Notes under the pieces: generated by a model
Told to the model about the DNA's origin: nothing
Databases searched by the model: none
What the model saw: only the letters and a program-made list of their open reading frames with translations
Shown: piece after piece, positions 1 through 9,212 of the stretch
How positions within the stretch are numbered: position 1 is the stretch's first letter
How the letters are laid out: every line of letters begins with the position of its first letter
Assembly (NCBI RefSeq): GCF_022829725.1
Contig: NZ_JAKSYG010000231.1
Coordinates: forward strand, 33,114 to 97,113
Direction of reading: 5' to 3'
DNA length: 64,000 nucleotides
Source of the DNA: Methylobacterium sp. E-005
GTDB lineage: Bacteria > Pseudomonadota > Alphaproteobacteria > Rhizobiales > Beijerinckiaceae
Made by a program: the position numbers and the translations under genes

Positions 1-370
1 GCTGGTCAGCCACCGCTCGGCCGCGATGACCTGGGGCTACACCGCCACCAAGAACGAGCGCGTCGGCGAGGCGCTGTCGGTGATCGGCGACGAGATCGGC
101 CGGCTGATCACGGACGGGCCGGACGACGACGAGCTCCAGAAGGCCAAGGATTACCTGACCGGCTCCTATGCGCTCGGCTTCGACACATCGACCAAGATCG
201 CCCACCAGCTGGTGCAGATCGCCTTCGAGGAGCTGGGCATGGATTACATCGCCCGGCGCAATGCCATGGTGGCGGCCGTGACGCAGGCCGATATCCGCCG
301 CGCCGCCGCGCGGACCTTCGCGGATGGCAGGATGCTGGTGGTGGCCGCGGGGCGGCCGGTCGGGCTCTGA
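1..370 (+). CDS. M16 family metallopeptidase, C-terminal fragment (5' end outside window)
   Basis: The open frame enters from the left edge in frame 2 and ends at TGA 368-370. About 122 residues are visible. They resemble the C-terminal lobe of insulinase/processing-peptidase (M16) proteins: a region beginning TKNERVGEAL, then an amphipathic stretch with the ELQKAKDYL pattern, and an end with TQADIRRAAARTF followed by MLVVAAG. The zinc-binding HXXEH motif would lie upstream and is not visible, so it could be the active or the inactive partner of an M16 pair. Family assignment is by recognition of the pattern only. Confidence 0.75.
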   Translation, partial: LVSHRSAAMTWGYTATKNERVGEALSVIGDEIGRLITDGPDDDELQKAKDYLTGSYALGFDTSTKIAHQLVQIAFEELGMDYIARRNAMVAAVTQADIRRAAARTFADGRMLVVAAGRPVGL

Positions 371-416
371 GAGCGGGGTCGCTTTTGTCGGACGGCGATC
401 GGTGCATACTGCAGTC

Positions 417-644
417 ATGACCGACCTCTTGGATCGGGCGATGAAAACCGCCCGCGCGCTGCCGCCCGAGATGCAGGATGAGATCGCCCGCCTCGTGCTG
501 GCCTATGCAGGCCGGGACGAGGCGGTGATCGAACTCACGGCTGATGAAATCGCCGATCTCGTCGAGGCGCAGGCCGAGAGGATGCGCGGGGACTTCGCGA
601 CGGAGGCCGAAGTCGAGGCCGTCCTGTCCAAGTATCGCCTTTGA
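417..644 (+). CDS. ParD/RHH-like antitoxin of a type II toxin-antitoxin pair
   Basis: A 75-residue acidic protein begins MTDLLDRAMK and contains LPPEMQDEIARLVL, ELTADEIADL and an end AEVEAVLSKY. This layout is typical of small antitoxins that precede RelE/ParE toxins in alphaproteobacteria. An ATG at 417 fits the family length; longer in-frame starts run into the M16 gene. Its stop overlaps the next start in TTGA (641-644), the usual translational coupling of such pairs. The partner downstream is frameshifted, so this antitoxin may now be an orphan. Confidence 0.7.
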   Translation: MTDLLDRAMKTARALPPEMQDEIARLVLAYAGRDEAVIELTADEIADLVEAQAERMRGDFATEAEVEAVLSKYRL

Positions 645-933
645 CGTTGCATTTTCAGCGGCGCGCGTTGCAGCCGATCGACCGCGCCCTGAGCCACATC
701 GCGACCCAGTCCCCGCAAGGCGCGGCTAACGTTGAAGGCCGGCTGACAGCGCTCATCGCGGTCGTGGGGATCATCCTTACGCCGGGGCTCGGACGTCGAT
801 GCCCGGCGTGCGGCGCCTCTTCCTCACGCCCTATCCCTACCACATCGATTATTTCATCGGCGACGACGAGATCGTGGTGCAGCGGTTTCGCCACGCGGCC
901 CGCAAACCGTTGTCGGGCGCCGATAAGTCATGA
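641..933 (+). pseudogene. RelE/ParE-family toxin, frameshifted
   Basis: The first part, from TTG 641, reads MTLHFQRRALQPIDRALSHI and SPQGAANVEGRLTALIAV, a normal ParE N-terminus. The second part lies in another frame and ends at TGA 931-933. It reads DHPYAGARTSMPGVRRL, then LTPYPYHIDYFI and VVQRFRHAARKP, the normal ParE C-terminus. One extra G in the G run at 766-769 would join the two halves. The toxin is therefore broken by a single-base deletion, or the assembly has an indel. No slippery heptamer that would suggest programmed frameshifting is apparent. Confidence 0.75.
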
Positions 934-1079
934 CGACGAGCACACAGTTCCATCACGCCCTGAGACGCGCCCAGTGAACGCAGCCTGAGATCTGCCGAAG
1001 CGCTCCCTGTATGGCCAGCCCTCGCAACCTGGCCCCCGAACCCCACCTCAGGCCGATCGCCGCCAACCCCTGAGACCCC

Positions 1080-2030
1080 ATGCAGCTCACCGGCATCCAC
1101 CACCTCACCGCGGTGACCGCCCGCGCCGCGGAGAACGTCGCGTTCTACACCGGCACGCTGGGCCTGCGCCTCGTCAAGAAGACCGTGAACCAGGACGACG
1201 TCTCGGCCTACCACCTGTTCTACGCGGACGGTCTGGCGAGCCCGGGGACCGACCTCACCTTCTTCGACTGGCCGGCGCCCCGGGAGCGGCGGGGCTCGAA
1301 CAGCATCACCCGGACGCATCTGCGCGTGCCCGGCGCGGCCGCGGTGGCGTGGTGGCACGCGCGCCTGCGCGAGGCCGGGATCGTGGAGGCCGAACCCGTC
1401 CTGCGGGACGGGCGCCTCACCCTGGATTTCGAGGATCCCGAGGGGCAGCGCCTCGCCCTCGTAAACGATGGCGGGACCGGGCCGGAGCATCCCTGGGCCG
1501 GCTCGCCGGTGCCGGCCGCCTACCAGATCCGCGGCCTCGGGCCGATCCGGCTCTCCGTGCCGGATCTCGGCCGCACCGCCGCCGTGCTCACCGCGGTGCT
1601 GGGCATGCGCCGGGACCGGGCCTTCCAGACGGAGGACGGACCGGTCGAGGTCTACGCCATGGGCCCCGGCGGCCCGGCCGCGGAGATCCAGCTCCTGGCC
1701 GATTCGTCCGGGCCGGCGCGGCAGGGTGCGGGGGCGGTGCATCACGTCGCCTTCCGCATCCCGGATGCCGATTACGACGCCTGGGCCGACCGGCTCCGGG
1801 TCGCCCGGGTGCCGACCAGCGGGCCTGTCGACCGCTACTACTTCCGCAGCCTCTACTTCCGGGAGCCGAACGGCATCCTGTTCGAGATCGCCACGGACGG
1901 CCCCGGCTTCACCGCCGACGAGCCGCTGGAGACCCTGGGCGAGCGCCTGGCCCTGCCGTCGTTCCTGGAGCCGCGCCGGGCCGAGATCGAGGCGGGCCTG
2001 ACGCCCCTGCGCCCCGGCCCGGTCGCCTGA
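1080..2030 (+). CDS. VOC-family ring-cleaving dioxygenase-like protein (MhqO/YkcA type)
   Basis: The 316-residue protein starts MQLTGIHHLTAVTA. It has two glyoxalase/bleomycin-resistance (VOC) modules, roughly residues 1-135 and 150-280. Candidate metal ligands include the His pair near residue 7 (GIHHLT), a second His near AVHHVAFRI and a Glu in GILFEIATDGPGF. The family contains hydroquinone- and catechol-cleaving enzymes induced by electrophiles, but substrate cannot be read from sequence. It stands alone, ahead of fpr on the same strand with about 270 bp between them. Confidence 0.8.
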   Translation: MQLTGIHHLTAVTARAAENVAFYTGTLGLRLVKKTVNQDDVSAYHLFYADGLASPGTDLTFFDWPAPRERRGSNSITRTHLRVPGAAAVAWWHARLREAGIVEAEPVLRDGRLTLDFEDPEGQRLALVNDGGTGPEHPWAGSPVPAAYQIRGLGPIRLSVPDLGRTAAVLTAVLGMRRDRAFQTEDGPVEVYAMGPGGPAAEIQLLADSSGPARQGAGAVHHVAFRIPDADYDAWADRLRVARVPTSGPVDRYYFRSLYFREPNGILFEIATDGPGFTADEPLETLGERLALPSFLEPRRAEIEAGLTPLRPGPVA

Positions 2031-2304
2031 GCGCCGCAGCCGGCGGCAACCCTCCCATGTCCGCGGCGCGGCTGTGGCGGGTCCGCGAAGACGCTAATAT
2101 TCGAACGATTCCAGGCCGTTCAGTTCTTTCGCGGGTGTGATCTCGGCGCGCCTTGACGGGCGTGCTGCAACTGCGAAAGAAGCAACACGCGTATGTTTGA
2201 CATCCGGATCCCGGCGGGCCGTCTCGCAAGGATCCGCCCCCGTCCGATGGGACGGCGGGGATCTGCCGCACCGGGCATCAGAGGATTCGAGGACTGATCC
2301 GTCG

Positions 2305-3078
2305 ATGAGCAAGTTCTACGAGGAGCGCGTCCTGTCGGTCCATCACTGGACCGACAACCTGTTCTCGTTCCGCACCACCCGTGATCCGGCGTTCCGCTTC
2401 CGCAACGGCGAGTTCACCATGATCGGCCTGGAGGTCGAGGGGCGGCCGCTCCTGCGCGCCTACTCGGTGGTCTCGGCCAATTACGAGGAGGAGCTGGAGT
2501 TCTTCTCGATCAAGGTCCAGGACGGGCCGCTGACCTCCAAGCTCCAGCACCTCAAGGTCGGCGACCCGATCATCATCGGCAAGAAGCCCACCGGCACCCT
2601 GGTGCTCGACAATCTGCTGCCCGGCCGGCACCTCTACCTGCTCGGCACCGGCACGGGGCTGGCGCCGTTCCTGTCGATCATCAAGGATCCGGAGACCTAC
2701 GAAAGGTTCGAGAAGGTCGTGCTGGTCCATGGCTGCCGGCAGGTGCAGGAACTGGCCTACGGCGAGACGATCACCGAGACGCTGCCCAAGCACGAGTTCC
2801 TGGGCGAGATGATCGCGAACCAGCTGATCTACTACCCGACGGTCACCCGCGAGCCGTTCCGCAACCGCGGCCGGATCACCGACCTGATGGTCTCGGGCAA
2901 ATTGTTCGCGGATATCGGCCTGCCGGAGATGGCGATCGAGAACGACCGCTTCATGCTCTGCGGCAGCCCCGACATGATCCGCGACACCCGGGAGCTCCTG
3001 ACCTCCCGCGGTTACGAGGAGGGCAACCACGGCGAGGCGGCCCACTACGTGATCGAGAAGGCCTTCGTCGAGAAGTAG
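2305..3078 (+). CDS. fpr: ferredoxin--NADP(+) reductase
   Basis: This 257-residue FAD enzyme exchanges electrons between NADPH and ferredoxin or flavodoxin. The FAD-binding RAYS motif is at residues 51-54. The nucleotide-binding GTGTGLAP is at 114-121. CGSPDMI and a C-terminal extension ending AFVEK are typical of the bacterial (Rhodobacter-type) class. ATG 2305 gives the family length, whereas an earlier in-frame ATG at 2137 would add 56 atypical residues. A clear intrinsic terminator follows at 3099-3130, so it is probably a monocistronic unit. It may supply reductant in oxidative stress or for radical enzymes. Confidence 0.92.
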   Translation: MSKFYEERVLSVHHWTDNLFSFRTTRDPAFRFRNGEFTMIGLEVEGRPLLRAYSVVSANYEEELEFFSIKVQDGPLTSKLQHLKVGDPIIIGKKPTGTLVLDNLLPGRHLYLLGTGTGLAPFLSIIKDPETYERFEKVVLVHGCRQVQELAYGETITETLPKHEFLGEMIANQLIYYPTVTREPFRNRGRITDLMVSGKLFADIGLPEMAIENDRFMLCGSPDMIRDTRELLTSRGYEEGNHGEAAHYVIEKAFVEK

Positions 3079-3098
3079 TCTTTTGGGACTTGGCTTCG

Positions 3099-3130
3099 GC
3101 CCGGTGCGGTCCGCCGCGCCGGGCTTTTTT
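3099..3130 (+). terminator. Rho-independent terminator of fpr
   Basis: An 11-bp stem (GCCCGGTGCGG pairing with CCGCGCCGGGC, one G-U pair) with a 4-nt loop is followed directly by six T residues. It lies 20 bp after the fpr stop. The next gene is convergent. Confidence 0.9.
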
Positions 3131-3174
3131 GTGGGCCGCAGCGAACCCGGCGGCGCGCTCGAGCCCGCATCGCC

Positions 3175-6100
3175 CTATTGCGGCACCGCCTGCATCCCAT
3201 CCGCGAAGGGCCCGCCCCCGGCGCTGAACAGCTTGCGCAGGAAGCCCGGGGCGATGGCCGAGAGCGGGTTCACGCTCACGTCCGGGGAGGCGAGCTTGCC
3301 GGCCACGCGGAAATTGACGGCGAACAGACCCTCGTTGTGGCCGCCGCCCAGCAGCGGCCCGAGCAGCGGCAATTGCGAGGCCACGTTGTTCAGCCCGTAG
3401 AGCGGCACGAAGGTCCCGGTCATGTCGGTGCGCTCGCGACCCGTGTCGAGCCAGCCCGACAGGGTGAAGCCCATGGCGGCGTTCGAGATCGCCGCGTCGC
3501 TGAAATCCACCCGCGTACCCGTGCGCACGAAGTTGGCCCGCATCCGGTCGAAGGTGACGTCGCCGGCCGCCCGGCCCGGGGCGATCCGGCGGCCGCGGGC
3601 CGCGTCGGTGTCGGCCGGCTCCGGCCCCTGCGCCATGATGCTCGACAAAGCCGGCTCGTTGCGCAGGGTGAAGTCGCGGATCTGCACGACGCCCGCCTGG
3701 GGGCCGTCGTTGAGGCCGATCCCGGCATTGAGCCGCCCGCCATGCATCCGCCGGTAGATGTCGACGAAGCGGAGCGTCGCGCCGGCATCGGCCGAATCCA
3801 CCGCCAGGGTCGGCACGCCGCGCTCACCCCGGGTGACGGAGGCCGCGAAGGGGGCCGCGCGGAAGCGGCCGCTGATCGTGGCGGCCCGCAGGGTCTTTCC
3901 GTGCAGCGACAGCCGTAGGTTGGCGCCGGTCAGCGCCTCGTCGTTGAAGCCCGTGACGATCGGCACCTGGATGTCGGCGTCGATATCCTTGGGGTTCGCA
4001 TCCTTCGTGTCCTTGCCGCCCTTTCCGTCCGGTCCGCCGAGGGACTTCAGGAACGGCCGCGCATCCACCACCGCGCCCCGGACGACGACCTTGTAGCCGC
4101 TGCCAGTCCGGTCGAGGCTGACCCGCAGGTCGTCGCCGGGCGAGAGCTTGACGTTCGTCAGGTCCGCCCGCTCCAGAGTCCCCTCGGGCGTGATCGTGAC
4201 GGTGCCGCGGGCCTGCGCCGGCGCCGCGTCGAGGGCCAGGTCGCGCAGCTCGAGGCCCTGGCTGCCATCCACGAGGGTGAAGGTCAGCCGTCCCGGCTTG
4301 CCGGCTTGCTTCGTCAGCCCCGGCAGCAACCCATCGATCCCGACCTTGGCGAGATCCGCCTCGACCCGGATCGGTGGCTTGCCGGTTCCGGGCCGGCCGA
4401 TCGGCACCACGGCGCGGACCGGGATCGTGCCGGTGAGCTGCGGCGCGGTCGGAAGGCCCTTCCGGCCCCGGACCGCATCGTCCAGCGCGACGTTGACGAT
4501 CGCCTCGCCCGGCTGGCCGACCTTCGGCTGGCGCAGGTCCACGGAGACCGGGGCGCCCGCAACCCGGCCGTCGCCCTTCAGGGTGAAGGCGCCACGATCA
4601 TACGCCAAGGAGAACTTGCCCGCCTCCAGCCGGTCCTTGCCCATCACCTTGTCGACCGCGAGGTCGTTGAGGGTGCCGGTCAGGGTCACCGGCAGGTCGG
4701 GCAGGTCGGGGATGTGCTTGAGGTCGAGGGGGAAATCGACCCGCAGGTCGGCGCTGCCCTTGATCGTGGCAGGGTCGAGATCGACGCTCATCACGCTCTT
4801 GAACAGCTTGGCCTGAAGCACTGAGGCCATGCCGTCGGCGCCCCCGGAGAGGCGCATGCCGATCTGGGCCACCACCCGGTCGGGGGTGATCTGCGGGATC
4901 ACGAAGCTGCCATCCGTGATCGCGAGGCCGCGCCCGTCCGGCCCGTGAACTTCGGCGGTCACGTTGCGCACATTGGTCGAACGGCCCGTGATGGTCCCGA
5001 CGACGTTGCCCTTGGTGACCGGCGGCGCGTCGGCTGTGACGTCGATCGCCGCATCCGAGACGTGGAAATCGATATGGACGGCGTCGTCCGGAGCCGGCTC
5101 GCCCCGCGTGGCGGCGGCCAGGACGGTTCCCGACATCTTCACCCGGATATCGACCGAATCGACGCGCCCGCGTCGGAGCTGGTCCACCAGATAGGTCCTG
5201 GCCGGCGGCGCGATGTGCTCCGGCCAGAGGCGCAGGCCCGTCCGGACCTCGCCGTCATGGCCGACGATGTGAAGGTTGAGGCCGCCATCGTCGGCCGTAG
5301 TGCCGATCGTCCCGGTGATCGTCCCGGTCACCCCCGGGGCGGCCAGGTTCAGCGCATCGATGGCGATGCCGCCGTCCCGGCCGGAGAGCTGCGCGTCCAG
5401 CGCGTCGATCTTCACCGGGGCGTCCTTCGGCGTCGCGCCGCGCAGGGTGGCGTCCCGGCTCGCCAGCGTCGCGGTCCAGGTCGTGGCGGCATCCGCCGCG
5501 CTGCCCTTCCAGGCCCCGGTCAGGTGCACGGCGTTGCCGGCCCCACGGTAATCCAGGCCGGTCAGCGCCATCACGCGGCCGGCCTCGTCCCAGTTCAGAT
5601 TCGCGTCGAGGCTTTCAACCGTGACGGGGTTGAAGTCCTTCTCCTCGATCAGGAAGGTGCCGTCGCCGGTATGAACCTTGGCGGTCATTGTCTTGATGCG
5701 CCCGGCCGCGAGGCTCACGTCGGCGCGGGCCGAGACCTTGAGGTCGGTGGTCAGCGGCAGGCCCGACTGGCCGGAGAGCAGCAGCAGGTCGGTGACCGGC
5801 AGGTCGTCGAGGGTGATGACGCCCGAGCGTTCCTGGCCCTCGCCCCCGTCGCGCAGGGCGCCGCCGAACCGCCACTCGCCGTGCGGCCCGTCGAGCCGCA
5901 GCTCGAAGGTACGTGTGCCGTTGGCTGGATCGCGTCCGAACAGGCCGTTGACCCGGGCGAAGACCGCCCGCTCACGGCCGTCATCGTCGATCAGGCGCAG
6001 GCGCGCATCGGTGATCCGGGCCCGGTCGAGGGCGCCGACCACGCCGCTCGGATCGAGCACGATGCCGAAGATCGACGCGATGCCCGCCGAGAGCGGCGAC

Positions 6101-6621
6101 ACGCTGCCCCGGACCCCGTCCACGCTCGGGGGCGTATGCGGCTGGATGTCGACCGGGTGGTTGGCCTCCGAGGCCGCGAAGGCGATGGACCCGTCCCGGT
6201 GCAGCAGCGCGGTGGTCTGCGTCTCGCGGAACTCGATGGAGCGCGGCTGCAGGTTGAGCCGCAGGAGGCCCCAGAGGTCGAGGCTGACCAGCGCCAGGGG
6301 GGCGCGCACTACGAGGTCGCCCTGCGGATTGCGGATGTCGAGGCCGGTGAAGCGCAGGCTCAGGGCATTCTCGCGGTCGAGCTCGAGGCTGCTGCCGCGG
6401 ATGCCGATACTCCAGCCGGGACCGATGCGCTCGGCCACCGCGGCGGCGACGCGGCGCGACAGGCCGTCGATCTGCAGCGGCCCGTTCGACAGGCGCAGGG
6501 CCACGAGGCCGATCCCGGCGCCGAGGACCAGCACCAGGGCGAGCGCGCTCACAAGGCAGAAACCGCCTACGCGCCGTGCCCTCCCCCGGGGCTTGCATGC
6601 CGCCGTCGTCTCGTCCGCCAT
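3175..6621 (-). CDS. AsmA-like / DUF3971 (YhdP-type) envelope protein
   Basis: The protein is about 1148 residues, with start MADETTAACKPRG at 6621. Longer starts would add a low-complexity Arg/Pro leader. A basic N-terminus is followed by one membrane segment at about residues 20-42 (VSALALVLVLGAGIGLVAL). The remainder is a long, repetitive beta-rich periplasmic region with the DUF3971 and AsmA-like C-terminal modules. Relatives (YhdP, TamB, AsmA) form hydrophobic grooves that move phospholipid between inner and outer membranes, so an envelope lipid transport role is inferred. It is divergent from the bcp gene. Family is fairly sure, function inferred. Confidence 0.8.
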   Translation of the reverse strand: MADETTAACKPRGRARRVGGFCLVSALALVLVLGAGIGLVALRLSNGPLQIDGLSRRVAAAVAERIGPGWSIGIRGSSLELDRENALSLRFTGLDIRNPQGDLVVRAPLALVSLDLWGLLRLNLQPRSIEFRETQTTALLHRDGSIAFAASEANHPVDIQPHTPPSVDGVRGSVSPLSAGIASIFGIVLDPSGVVGALDRARITDARLRLIDDDGRERAVFARVNGLFGRDPANGTRTFELRLDGPHGEWRFGGALRDGGEGQERSGVITLDDLPVTDLLLLSGQSGLPLTTDLKVSARADVSLAAGRIKTMTAKVHTGDGTFLIEEKDFNPVTVESLDANLNWDEAGRVMALTGLDYRGAGNAVHLTGAWKGSAADAATTWTATLASRDATLRGATPKDAPVKIDALDAQLSGRDGGIAIDALNLAAPGVTGTITGTIGTTADDGGLNLHIVGHDGEVRTGLRLWPEHIAPPARTYLVDQLRRGRVDSVDIRVKMSGTVLAAATRGEPAPDDAVHIDFHVSDAAIDVTADAPPVTKGNVVGTITGRSTNVRNVTAEVHGPDGRGLAITDGSFVIPQITPDRVVAQIGMRLSGGADGMASVLQAKLFKSVMSVDLDPATIKGSADLRVDFPLDLKHIPDLPDLPVTLTGTLNDLAVDKVMGKDRLEAGKFSLAYDRGAFTLKGDGRVAGAPVSVDLRQPKVGQPGEAIVNVALDDAVRGRKGLPTAPQLTGTIPVRAVVPIGRPGTGKPPIRVEADLAKVGIDGLLPGLTKQAGKPGRLTFTLVDGSQGLELRDLALDAAPAQARGTVTITPEGTLERADLTNVKLSPGDDLRVSLDRTGSGYKVVVRGAVVDARPFLKSLGGPDGKGGKDTKDANPKDIDADIQVPIVTGFNDEALTGANLRLSLHGKTLRAATISGRFRAAPFAASVTRGERGVPTLAVDSADAGATLRFVDIYRRMHGGRLNAGIGLNDGPQAGVVQIRDFTLRNEPALSSIMAQGPEPADTDAARGRRIAPGRAAGDVTFDRMRANFVRTGTRVDFSDAAISNAAMGFTLSGWLDTGRERTDMTGTFVPLYGLNNVASQLPLLGPLLGGGHNEGLFAVNFRVAGKLASPDVSVNPLSAIAPGFLRKLFSAGGGPFADGMQAVPQ

Positions 6622-6805
6622 CGGGACCCTTGTTCCGGGGAGTCTGGCCCGCAGAGCCCGCTGGCTCCGCGGCCGGTGGATCGAAGCGCGCCCGCGCTTT
6701 ACAGCGGCCGCGACTCCGGTTTTGGCTCGGGCGTGCGCGGCGTGAATGCGTGGTGCCGGGCACGGGATCGGTTGCACATCATCATTCGGCCGAAAGGAAG
6801 GCACG

Positions 6806-7273
6806 ATGCCGCTGTCAGAGGGCGATCCGGCCCCGGATTTCGACCTGCCCGCCTCTGCGGGAGGCCGCATCGCGCTATCCGCGCTCCAGGGTCACAAAGT
6901 CGTGCTCTACTTCTACCCGAAGGACGACACGAGCGGCTGCACCCTGGAGGCGCAGGACTTCAACCGCCTGCTGCCGGATTTCGCGGCGGCCGACGCGAAG
7001 ATCGTCGGCCTCTCGCCTGATCCGGTGAAGAGCCACGACAAATTCTGCGGCAAGTACGGCCTCGCCTTCCCCCTCGCCTCCGACGCGGACAAGGGCGTGC
7101 TCGAAGCCTACGGCGTCTGGGTCGAGAAGAGCATGTACGGGCGCAAATACATGGGCGTCGAGCGCACCACCGTGCTGGTCGACCGCGCGGGGCGGATCGC
7201 GAAGATCTGGCCGAAGGTCAAGGTGCCGGGCCATGCCGAGGCGGTGCTGGAGGCCGCCCGGGCGCTTTCTTGA
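6806..7273 (+). CDS. bcp: thioredoxin-dependent peroxiredoxin, Bcp/PrxQ type
   Basis: This 155-residue peroxidase reduces hydrogen peroxide and organic peroxides. The peroxidatic cysteine is Cys45 in DDTSGCTLEA. The common resolving cysteine five residues later is absent (Gln50), but Cys80 in HDKFCGKYGL could be a resolving residue in the alpha-3 region, or the enzyme may work as a 1-Cys form. ATG 6806 is preceded by a purine-rich GAAAGGAAGG stretch as ribosome-binding site. It is divergent from the AsmA-like gene. Confidence 0.9.
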   Translation: MPLSEGDPAPDFDLPASAGGRIALSALQGHKVVLYFYPKDDTSGCTLEAQDFNRLLPDFAAADAKIVGLSPDPVKSHDKFCGKYGLAFPLASDADKGVLEAYGVWVEKSMYGRKYMGVERTTVLVDRAGRIAKIWPKVKVPGHAEAVLEAARALS

Positions 7274-7358
7274 GGCAAGACGAGCCGCGCCGATACAACT
7301 CTCGACGGATCTTTAACCTTACCCAGTCTTGAATGACGGCTCTCGCGGGGCCGTCCCG

Positions 7359-8534
7359 ATGCACAGTTCGACACTCTCATCGCGCCGTCCGCCCCGGGCT
7401 ACGCCGTGGCTCGCCGTGGGCCTCGCGCTCGCGCTGCTCTGGGCGCTGGGCGCGAGCTACCTGATCGTCTTTCACGACGAGGTGCTGGCCGGTTTCGTGG
7501 CCCGGCAGGCGGCGCTGCGCGACGCCTATGAGGAGCAGCTCGCGGAGCTGCGTGATCGCCTCGACCGCGACCACCGCGACCGGGCCGGCACCGAGACCGG
7601 GCTGGCGGAGCGCGTCACGGCGGCGCTGGCACGACAGGCCGAACTGGAGCGGCGCGCCGCTTCCCTGGCCGAGGTTGCGCGGCAAACGCGCCCCGATCCC
7701 GTCGCCACCGGTGCGCTGGCTCCGCGCCGCGGCGTCGGCCCCACGCCGGTCGACGATGCGCTGGATCTGCGCTCCGACGATGGCGACGAGCCCACCCGGA
7801 TCCTGCCGCGCCGGAGCGCCCTCGAGGCCGAGACCGGGCTGATCCGGCTGGAGGCGCGCCTCGACGGCCTGCAGGCGGCGCAAGGCGAGCGCCTTGCCGG
7901 CCTGGCCGCGCGGGCCGGCGACGAGGTCCAGCGCCTGCGCGGCCTGATCCGCCGGACCGGCCTCGATCCCGCACGCTTCGACGCGCCGTCAGCGGGCGTC
8001 GGCGGTCCGCTGGTCCCCCTCGACAGCCGCGTCCTGGATGGTGCCGGCTTCGAGGCGAGCCTCGCCCTGACCCGCCGGACTCTTGCGGATGGCGAGCGCC
8101 TGCGCCGGACCACCGCCGGGCTGCCCCTGGGCCGGCCGATCCGGGGCGAGGCGATCGTGTCGAGCCCGTTCGGCACCCGGCTCGACCCGTTCACCCGCGG
8201 CCTCGCCCTCCATACGGGGCTCGACCTGAAGGCAGAATACGGTGAACCCGCCCGCGCCACGGCCCCCGGCCGGGTGATCGCCGCCGAGGCCGCGGGGGGC
8301 TACGGCAACATGGTGGAGATCGATCACGGCCACGGCCTGACCACCCGGTTCGGCCATCTCGCCCGCATCGCGGTTTATCCGGGGCAGCGCGTCGCCGCGG
8401 GCGACACGATCGGTTCCGTCGGTTCGACCGGACGCTCCACCGGGGCGCACCTGCACTACGAGACCCGCATCGACGGCGTGCCGGTCGATCCGCAGCGCTT
8501 CCTGATGGCCGGTGCGGAGCGCGGCGGCGACTGA
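7359..8534 (+). CDS. M23-family murein peptidase with coiled-coil N-terminus
   Basis: About 391 residues. A single N-terminal membrane anchor (WLAVGLALALLWALGASYLIV) is followed by a charged, Glu/Arg-rich coiled-coil stretch and a C-terminal LytM/M23 domain from about residue 265. Zinc ligands are visible in HTGLD (His285) and in HLHYE near the end. This is the layout of EnvC/MepM-like proteins that cut peptide cross-links or activate amidases during cell division. ATG 7359 was chosen over an upstream in-frame TTG at 7329; neither has a strong ribosome-binding site. Confidence 0.85.
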   Translation: MHSSTLSSRRPPRATPWLAVGLALALLWALGASYLIVFHDEVLAGFVARQAALRDAYEEQLAELRDRLDRDHRDRAGTETGLAERVTAALARQAELERRAASLAEVARQTRPDPVATGALAPRRGVGPTPVDDALDLRSDDGDEPTRILPRRSALEAETGLIRLEARLDGLQAAQGERLAGLAARAGDEVQRLRGLIRRTGLDPARFDAPSAGVGGPLVPLDSRVLDGAGFEASLALTRRTLADGERLRRTTAGLPLGRPIRGEAIVSSPFGTRLDPFTRGLALHTGLDLKAEYGEPARATAPGRVIAAEAAGGYGNMVEIDHGHGLTTRFGHLARIAVYPGQRVAAGDTIGSVGSTGRSTGAHLHYETRIDGVPVDPQRFLMAGAERGGD

Positions 8535-8591
8535 CGCCGTCGCCCCTGGGGCCGCCCCGTGCTAAGCTCCGAGTCGCGATCGGAGGCCGCC

Positions 8592-9155
8592 ATGGCGTTG
8601 GCTGTGAAGCGCGACGCGCGCATGAACGTCGCCGCGTACAGGCGCTGGGTGGAGCCCCGCCCGGACGAGGAGCGCTGGGAACTGCTCGACGGCAAGCCGG
8701 TGCTGATGGCGCCGCCCCGGGAGCGACATCAGGCGATAGTCGCCAACCTCATCCGCCGGATCGGGGATCTCGCGGACGGCAAGGGCTGCCGCGCCATGCC
8801 GGGTCTGGCGATCCTCAGCGACGCGATGGACGATTTCGCGCCGATCCCCGACGTGGTGGTGCGCTGCGGACCGCCCCTGCCGGACGGCTATGCCGCGGAT
8901 CCACTCCTCGTCGCCGAGGTGCTCTCGCCCTCGACCGTGAGCCTGGATCGTGGCCGCAAGTTCGACTTCTACCGGACGGTGCCGAGCCTCAAGGTCCTGC
9001 TGATCGTCTATTCCGACGAGGCCCGGGTCGAGGTCTGGCGGCGGGAGGCCGAGGATTGGGGCGGCACGGCGGTCGGGCTCGACGGCATCGTGGCGTTGCC
9101 GGAGCTTGATGGCGCCGTGCCGGTGCGCGACATCTATCGCGGGCTCACCTCCTGA
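8592..9155 (+). CDS. Uma2 family (DUF820) putative restriction endonuclease-like protein
   Basis: The 187-residue protein has ERWELLDGKPVLM, then the PD-(D/E)XK-like core with PDVVV, LLVAEVLSPST and the RGRKFDFYR helix. These match the Uma2/DUF820 family, which is abundant in cyanobacteria and some alphaproteobacteria and has no settled function. A GGAGG five bases before ATG 8592 supports this start. It probably has a nuclease fold; activity and target are unknown. Confidence 0.8.
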   Translation: MALAVKRDARMNVAAYRRWVEPRPDEERWELLDGKPVLMAPPRERHQAIVANLIRRIGDLADGKGCRAMPGLAILSDAMDDFAPIPDVVVRCGPPLPDGYAADPLLVAEVLSPSTVSLDRGRKFDFYRTVPSLKVLLIVYSDEARVEVWRREAEDWGGTAVGLDGIVALPELDGAVPVRDIYRGLTS

Positions 9156-9212
9156 GCCGCACCCGACTCAAGGGTCGGCTTCCCCGGCCCGGCAGAGCAC
9201 CAAGGCACCGAC

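Noticed and set aside
641..933. Programmed frameshift in the ParE toxin
   Set aside because: There is no X-XXY-YYZ slippery heptamer or stimulatory structure at the junction. A simple one-base loss in a G run explains it.
4945..7020. 691-codon plus-strand frame opposite the AsmA-like gene
   Set aside because: Shadow frame. It also overruns the real bcp start and shows no conserved motif.
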